In this document: piece after piece, positions 61,394 through 63,938 of the stretch
How positions within the stretch are numbered: the first letter of the stretch is position 1
Layout of the letters: the number at the start of each line of letters is the position of its first letter
Made by a program: the position numbers and the translations under genes
The notes under the pieces: generated by a model
What the model saw: the letters and a program-made list of their open reading frames with translations, nothing else
What the model was told of the DNA's origin: nothing
Database searches by the model: none
Origin: Candidatus Sulfopaludibacter sp.
GTDB lineage: Bacteria > Acidobacteriota > Terriglobia > Bryobacterales > Bryobacteraceae
Direction of reading: 5' to 3'
Length of the DNA: 63,938 bases
NCBI GenBank assembly: GCA_031292755.1
Contig: JARLGM010000015.1
Span: 1 to 63,938 of the forward strand

Positions 61394-62061
61394 TTAACCG
61401 TTTTGGGGGTAACGCCCCGGTACCGTGCCGTGGGCCTCGGCTGGATCGAGATGATTTCTAGTTGGGGTAGGATCCACCCCGAGCAGCCGCGTCATGCTCT
61501 CGATCATCAGACCGGCGCCGGAGAGCACCACCGGAGCCAGGGCCAACTCCGATGCCACCAGCACCTGGCGCAGGCGGTTGTGTCCGCCCGTACCGGCGGT
61601 CCGGCCGCCTTCCTTGAGTGGTTCGTTCACGTTAGTGCGGAAACCGCCACGGCAGGCCGGTCAGCAAGGACAGAAGCAGGGCAACTGCGAAGACCCTTGG
61701 CCCACACTGACGCCGGGCTTCAAACGGGCGATGGCGATAAAGCTGTTGGCGCCGCGGCCGAAGTCGGTTTTGGTGTAGCCCACCAGGAGAGGATCGCCAT
61801 CATAGCGCGACTTCCATAGTCCGTAGCTCAGAACCACTTCGCGATCCCTGCCCAGCATCTCAGGCAGGAACGTGCGGCCTAAAAGAGGCTTCACCCCCGG
61901 TTCGCACCAGGGTACGGCAGCGGCTTGTTATCGATGGCGCTGAAGATGGTGGTATTGGCGCCGATTCCCAGCGCCAGCGTCAATAGCACCACCAGCACAA
62001 AGCCCCGGCTCAGCCTCAGGTTTCGCAAACCATACCGCAGGTCCTGCACCAGATTTCGCAT
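61394..62061 (-). pseudogene. Decayed ADOP-type permease
   Basis: Three separated pieces of an ADOP permease remain in order. 61895-62061 begins [21 protein letters not shown] and the first helix [17 protein letters not shown], then stops. 61661-61894 retains KPLLGRTFLPEM, VVLSYGLWKSRYDGDPLLVG and IAIARLKPGVSV from the periplasmic domain, with a deletion inside. 61394-61630 holds LRQVLVASELALAPVVLSGAGLMIESMTRLLGVDP and then breaks off. Frames are interrupted and about three quarters of a normal 2.4-kb gene is missing, including the second FtsX unit. Confidence 0.85.
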
Positions 62062-62191
62062 GCCTCACCTCAAGCCTTCAGAGACAGATTTTTCTGGTCC
62101 CGGGGGCGGCGCGCCGGCCCACCGGTTCCGCCCGCGCCGCCAAAAGCTATCATAGAGTTTAGACTCCTCGCTCCGAGCCTCTAAAAAGCAC

Positions 62192-63938
62192 ATGTGGATT
62201 GTCCAACTCGCCCTGCGCCGTCCGTACACGTTTGTGATCATGGCGCTGCTCATCGTCATTTTGGGCGTGATGGCAGCGGTGCGTATGCCCACCGATATTT
62301 TCCCGGAAATCAATATCCCGGTGGTCAGCGTCATCTGGAGCTACGGCGGCGTCTCACCGGAGGAAATGGCCGAAATCATCACCGTGCGCTCCGAGCGCGG
62401 CTTTACGATTTCCGTCAACGATATCGAGCACATGGAATCGGAGTCGCTCCAGGGTCTGGGAATCATCAAGGTTTTCTTCCACCCGCAGGCCAAAGTGGAG
62501 GCCGCGGTGGCGCAACTTTCGGCCATGGCGGGATCGGTGCTGCACTCCCTGCCCACCGGCATCACGCCGCCGCTCATCCTGCGCTACAACGCCTCCAGCG
62601 TGCCGATTCTGCAGTTGAGCATCTCCAGCGATACCCTTACTGAACAGCAGCTCTACGATTACGGGTACAACTTCATTCGCACTCAGATGGCCACCGTCCA
62701 GGGCGCTACCTTCCCGCTGCCTTACGGCGGCCGCCCGCGCCAGATTTCGGTGGACCTGGACCCGCGCGCCCTGTACGCCCAGGGCCTTTCCGCCGACGAC
62801 GTGACCCGCGCCATCAACACGCAGTCACTGGTGCTGCCTTCGGGCTCAGTCAAGATCGGCGCGCAGGAATATCAGGTAAAACTGAATAGCGCACCGCAAC
62901 TGGTGGCGGCGTTCAATCGCCTGCCCATCCGGCAGACCAACGGCACCACCGTGTATGTCAGCGACGTGGCCAACGTCCGCGATGGCTATGCCGTGCAGAC
63001 CAACATCGTGCGGCACAACGGCGCACGCGCCGCGCTGCTGACCGTACTCAAGAACGGCGGATCTTCCACTCTGGACATTGTGGAGCGCATTAAGGAGATT
63101 CTGCCCCGCATCCGCTCCACGCTGCCGGCCGCGCTGAATCTGAAGCTGATGTTCGACCAGTCCATTTTCGTCCGCGCCGCCATTCAGGGAGTGCTGCGCG
63201 AAGCCACCATTGCGGCGCTGCTCACCGGCCTGATGATCCTGTTGTTTTTGGGAAGCTGGCGCAGCACCATCGTGGTTTGCGTTTCCATTCCGCTCTCGAT
63301 TTTGGCGTCGCTCGCGGTGCTCAACCTGATGGGGGAAACCATCAATGTAATGACGCTGGGCGGCCTGGCCCTGGCGGTAGGCATCCTGGTGGACGATGCC
63401 ACCGTCGAAATCGAAAATATCCACCGCAACCTGGGACAGGGCAAAGGCATTCTGCAGGCCATTCTGGATGGCGCCATGCAAATCGCGACGCCCGCCTTTG
63501 TCTCCACCCTGTGCATCTGTATCGTGTTTGTGCCGGTGATCTTTCTGACTGGGGCGGCACGCTACCTGTTCACGCCGCTGGCGCTGGCGGTGGTGCTGGC
63601 GATGTTCGCATCGTACCTGCTTTCGCGCACGCTGGTGCCCACCATGGTGCGGTACCTGCTCGCGGCCGAGGTGGAGCGCTATGCCAGCGGCGAAGAGGGC
63701 GCTATCGACGAAGCCGCCCCCGGCTTTTTCGGCGCGATCCACCACGGCTTCCAGAAGCGATTCGAGAAGATGCGGCACGGCTATCGCGGCCTGCTGGCGT
63801 CGGCACTGGCGCACCGCAAGCTGGTGGCCGCCGGTTTCCTGCTGATCTGCATCGCCTGTCTGGGGCTGGCACCATTCCTGGGGCAGGACTTTTTTTCGCA
63901 GGTGGATGCCGGCCAGATTCGCCTGCACGTGCGCGCGC
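62192..63938 (+). CDS. RND efflux permease, N-terminal part (cut by window end)
   Basis: The frame from ATG 62192 is open to the window end (582 residues visible). MWIVQLALRRPYTFVIMALLIVILGVMAAVRMPTDIFP is a typical RND TM1 (named here by positions 1-38), followed by porter domains and TM2-TM6; TM4 carries GGLALAVGILVDDATVEIENIHRNL with the proton-relay Asp pair. It is not close to the MdtB/C pair: its loop sequences (PEINIPVVSVIWSYGGVSPEEM) point to a different RND branch. No adaptor gene precedes it here; the upstream neighbour is the dead ADOP gene. Confidence 0.9.
   Translation, partial: MWIVQLALRRPYTFVIMALLIVILGVMAAVRMPTDIFPEINIPVVSVIWSYGGVSPEEMAEIITVRSERGFTISVNDIEHMESESLQGLGIIKVFFHPQAKVEAAVAQLSAMAGSVLHSLPTGITPPLILRYNASSVPILQLSISSDTLTEQQLYDYGYNFIRTQMATVQGATFPLPYGGRPRQISVDLDPRALYAQGLSADDVTRAINTQSLVLPSGSVKIGAQEYQVKLNSAPQLVAAFNRLPIRQTNGTTVYVSDVANVRDGYAVQTNIVRHNGARAALLTVLKNGGSSTLDIVERIKEILPRIRSTLPAALNLKLMFDQSIFVRAAIQGVLREATIAALLTGLMILLFLGSWRSTIVVCVSIPLSILASLAVLNLMGETINVMTLGGLALAVGILVDDATVEIENIHRNLGQGKGILQAILDGAMQIATPAFVSTLCICIVFVPVIFLTGAARYLFTPLALAVVLAMFASYLLSRTLVPTMVRYLLAAEVERYASGEEGAIDEAAPGFFGAIHHGFQKRFEKMRHGYRGLLASALAHRKLVAAGFLLICIACLGLAPFLGQDFFSQVDAGQIRLHVRA

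Overview
The window reads as a GC-rich chromosomal segment of a soil Acidobacteriota, most likely of the Solibacter/Bryobacter type. The reasons are several macB-like permeases of the 'acidobacterial duplicated orphan permease' (ADOP) type, one of them behind a PadR regulator; a TIGR03435-family protein; a 1,330-residue Oar-like TonB-dependent outer-membrane protein with an N-terminal carboxypeptidase-regulatory-like domain; and a Gram-negative cell plan (RND pumps, LolA-like protein, glycosyltransferase family 9). The assignment is inference from gene content.

Layout. 1-243: tail of an IS630-type transposase. 397-9492: a seven-gene operon for reductive pyrimidine catabolism (beta-ureidopropionase, class III aminotransferase, PreT, PreA, dihydropyrimidinase, NCS1 permease, CoA-acylating semialdehyde dehydrogenase), enough to import uracil or thymine and convert it to acetyl- or propionyl-CoA. 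9512-9588: tRNA-Arg(TCT). 9735-17418: an MdtABC-like RND pump without an outer-membrane factor. 17563-19140: malate synthase. 19289-26788: PadR-ADOP pair, two SPFH proteins, second ADOP permease. 26795-34875: minus-strand genes including an ArnT-like protein, a membrane spermidine-synthase-fold protein, rapZ, hpf, rpoN and alr. 35034-38234: third ADOP permease and a GT9. 38531-40280: two direct copies of a repeat (280 nt identical) around a TIGR03435 gene. 40382-43106: STAS protein and an exported debranching-type glycosidase, divergent. 43132-50596: a histidine operon (hisI-G-D-C-HAD-B-H-F-A-ridA) preceded by a His-rich leader peptide and attenuator. 50619-56831: small exported proteins and the TonB-dependent protein. 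56884-58207: a MITE-like element and a broken IS110 transposase. 58309-61335: a minus-strand group (acyltransferase, LolA-like, small membrane proteins). 61394-62061: a decayed ADOP permease. 62192-end: a third RND pump gene, cut by the window edge.

Most notable: (i) upstream of hisI a 22-codon leader ORF has six His codons within eight, and the RNA can form the three mutually exclusive helices of a classical transcription attenuator; (ii) at many starts a TANNNT -10 box lies only 7-9 nt before the start codon with no Shine-Dalgarno sequence, pointing to frequent leaderless transcription; (iii) the TIGR03435 gene has a near-consensus promoter overlapped by a perfect TACTAA/TTAGTA palindrome and sits between long direct repeats; (iv) nearly every junction in the his operon is a 4-nt start/stop overlap, and the operon ends with a RidA-family protein that carries a signal peptide.
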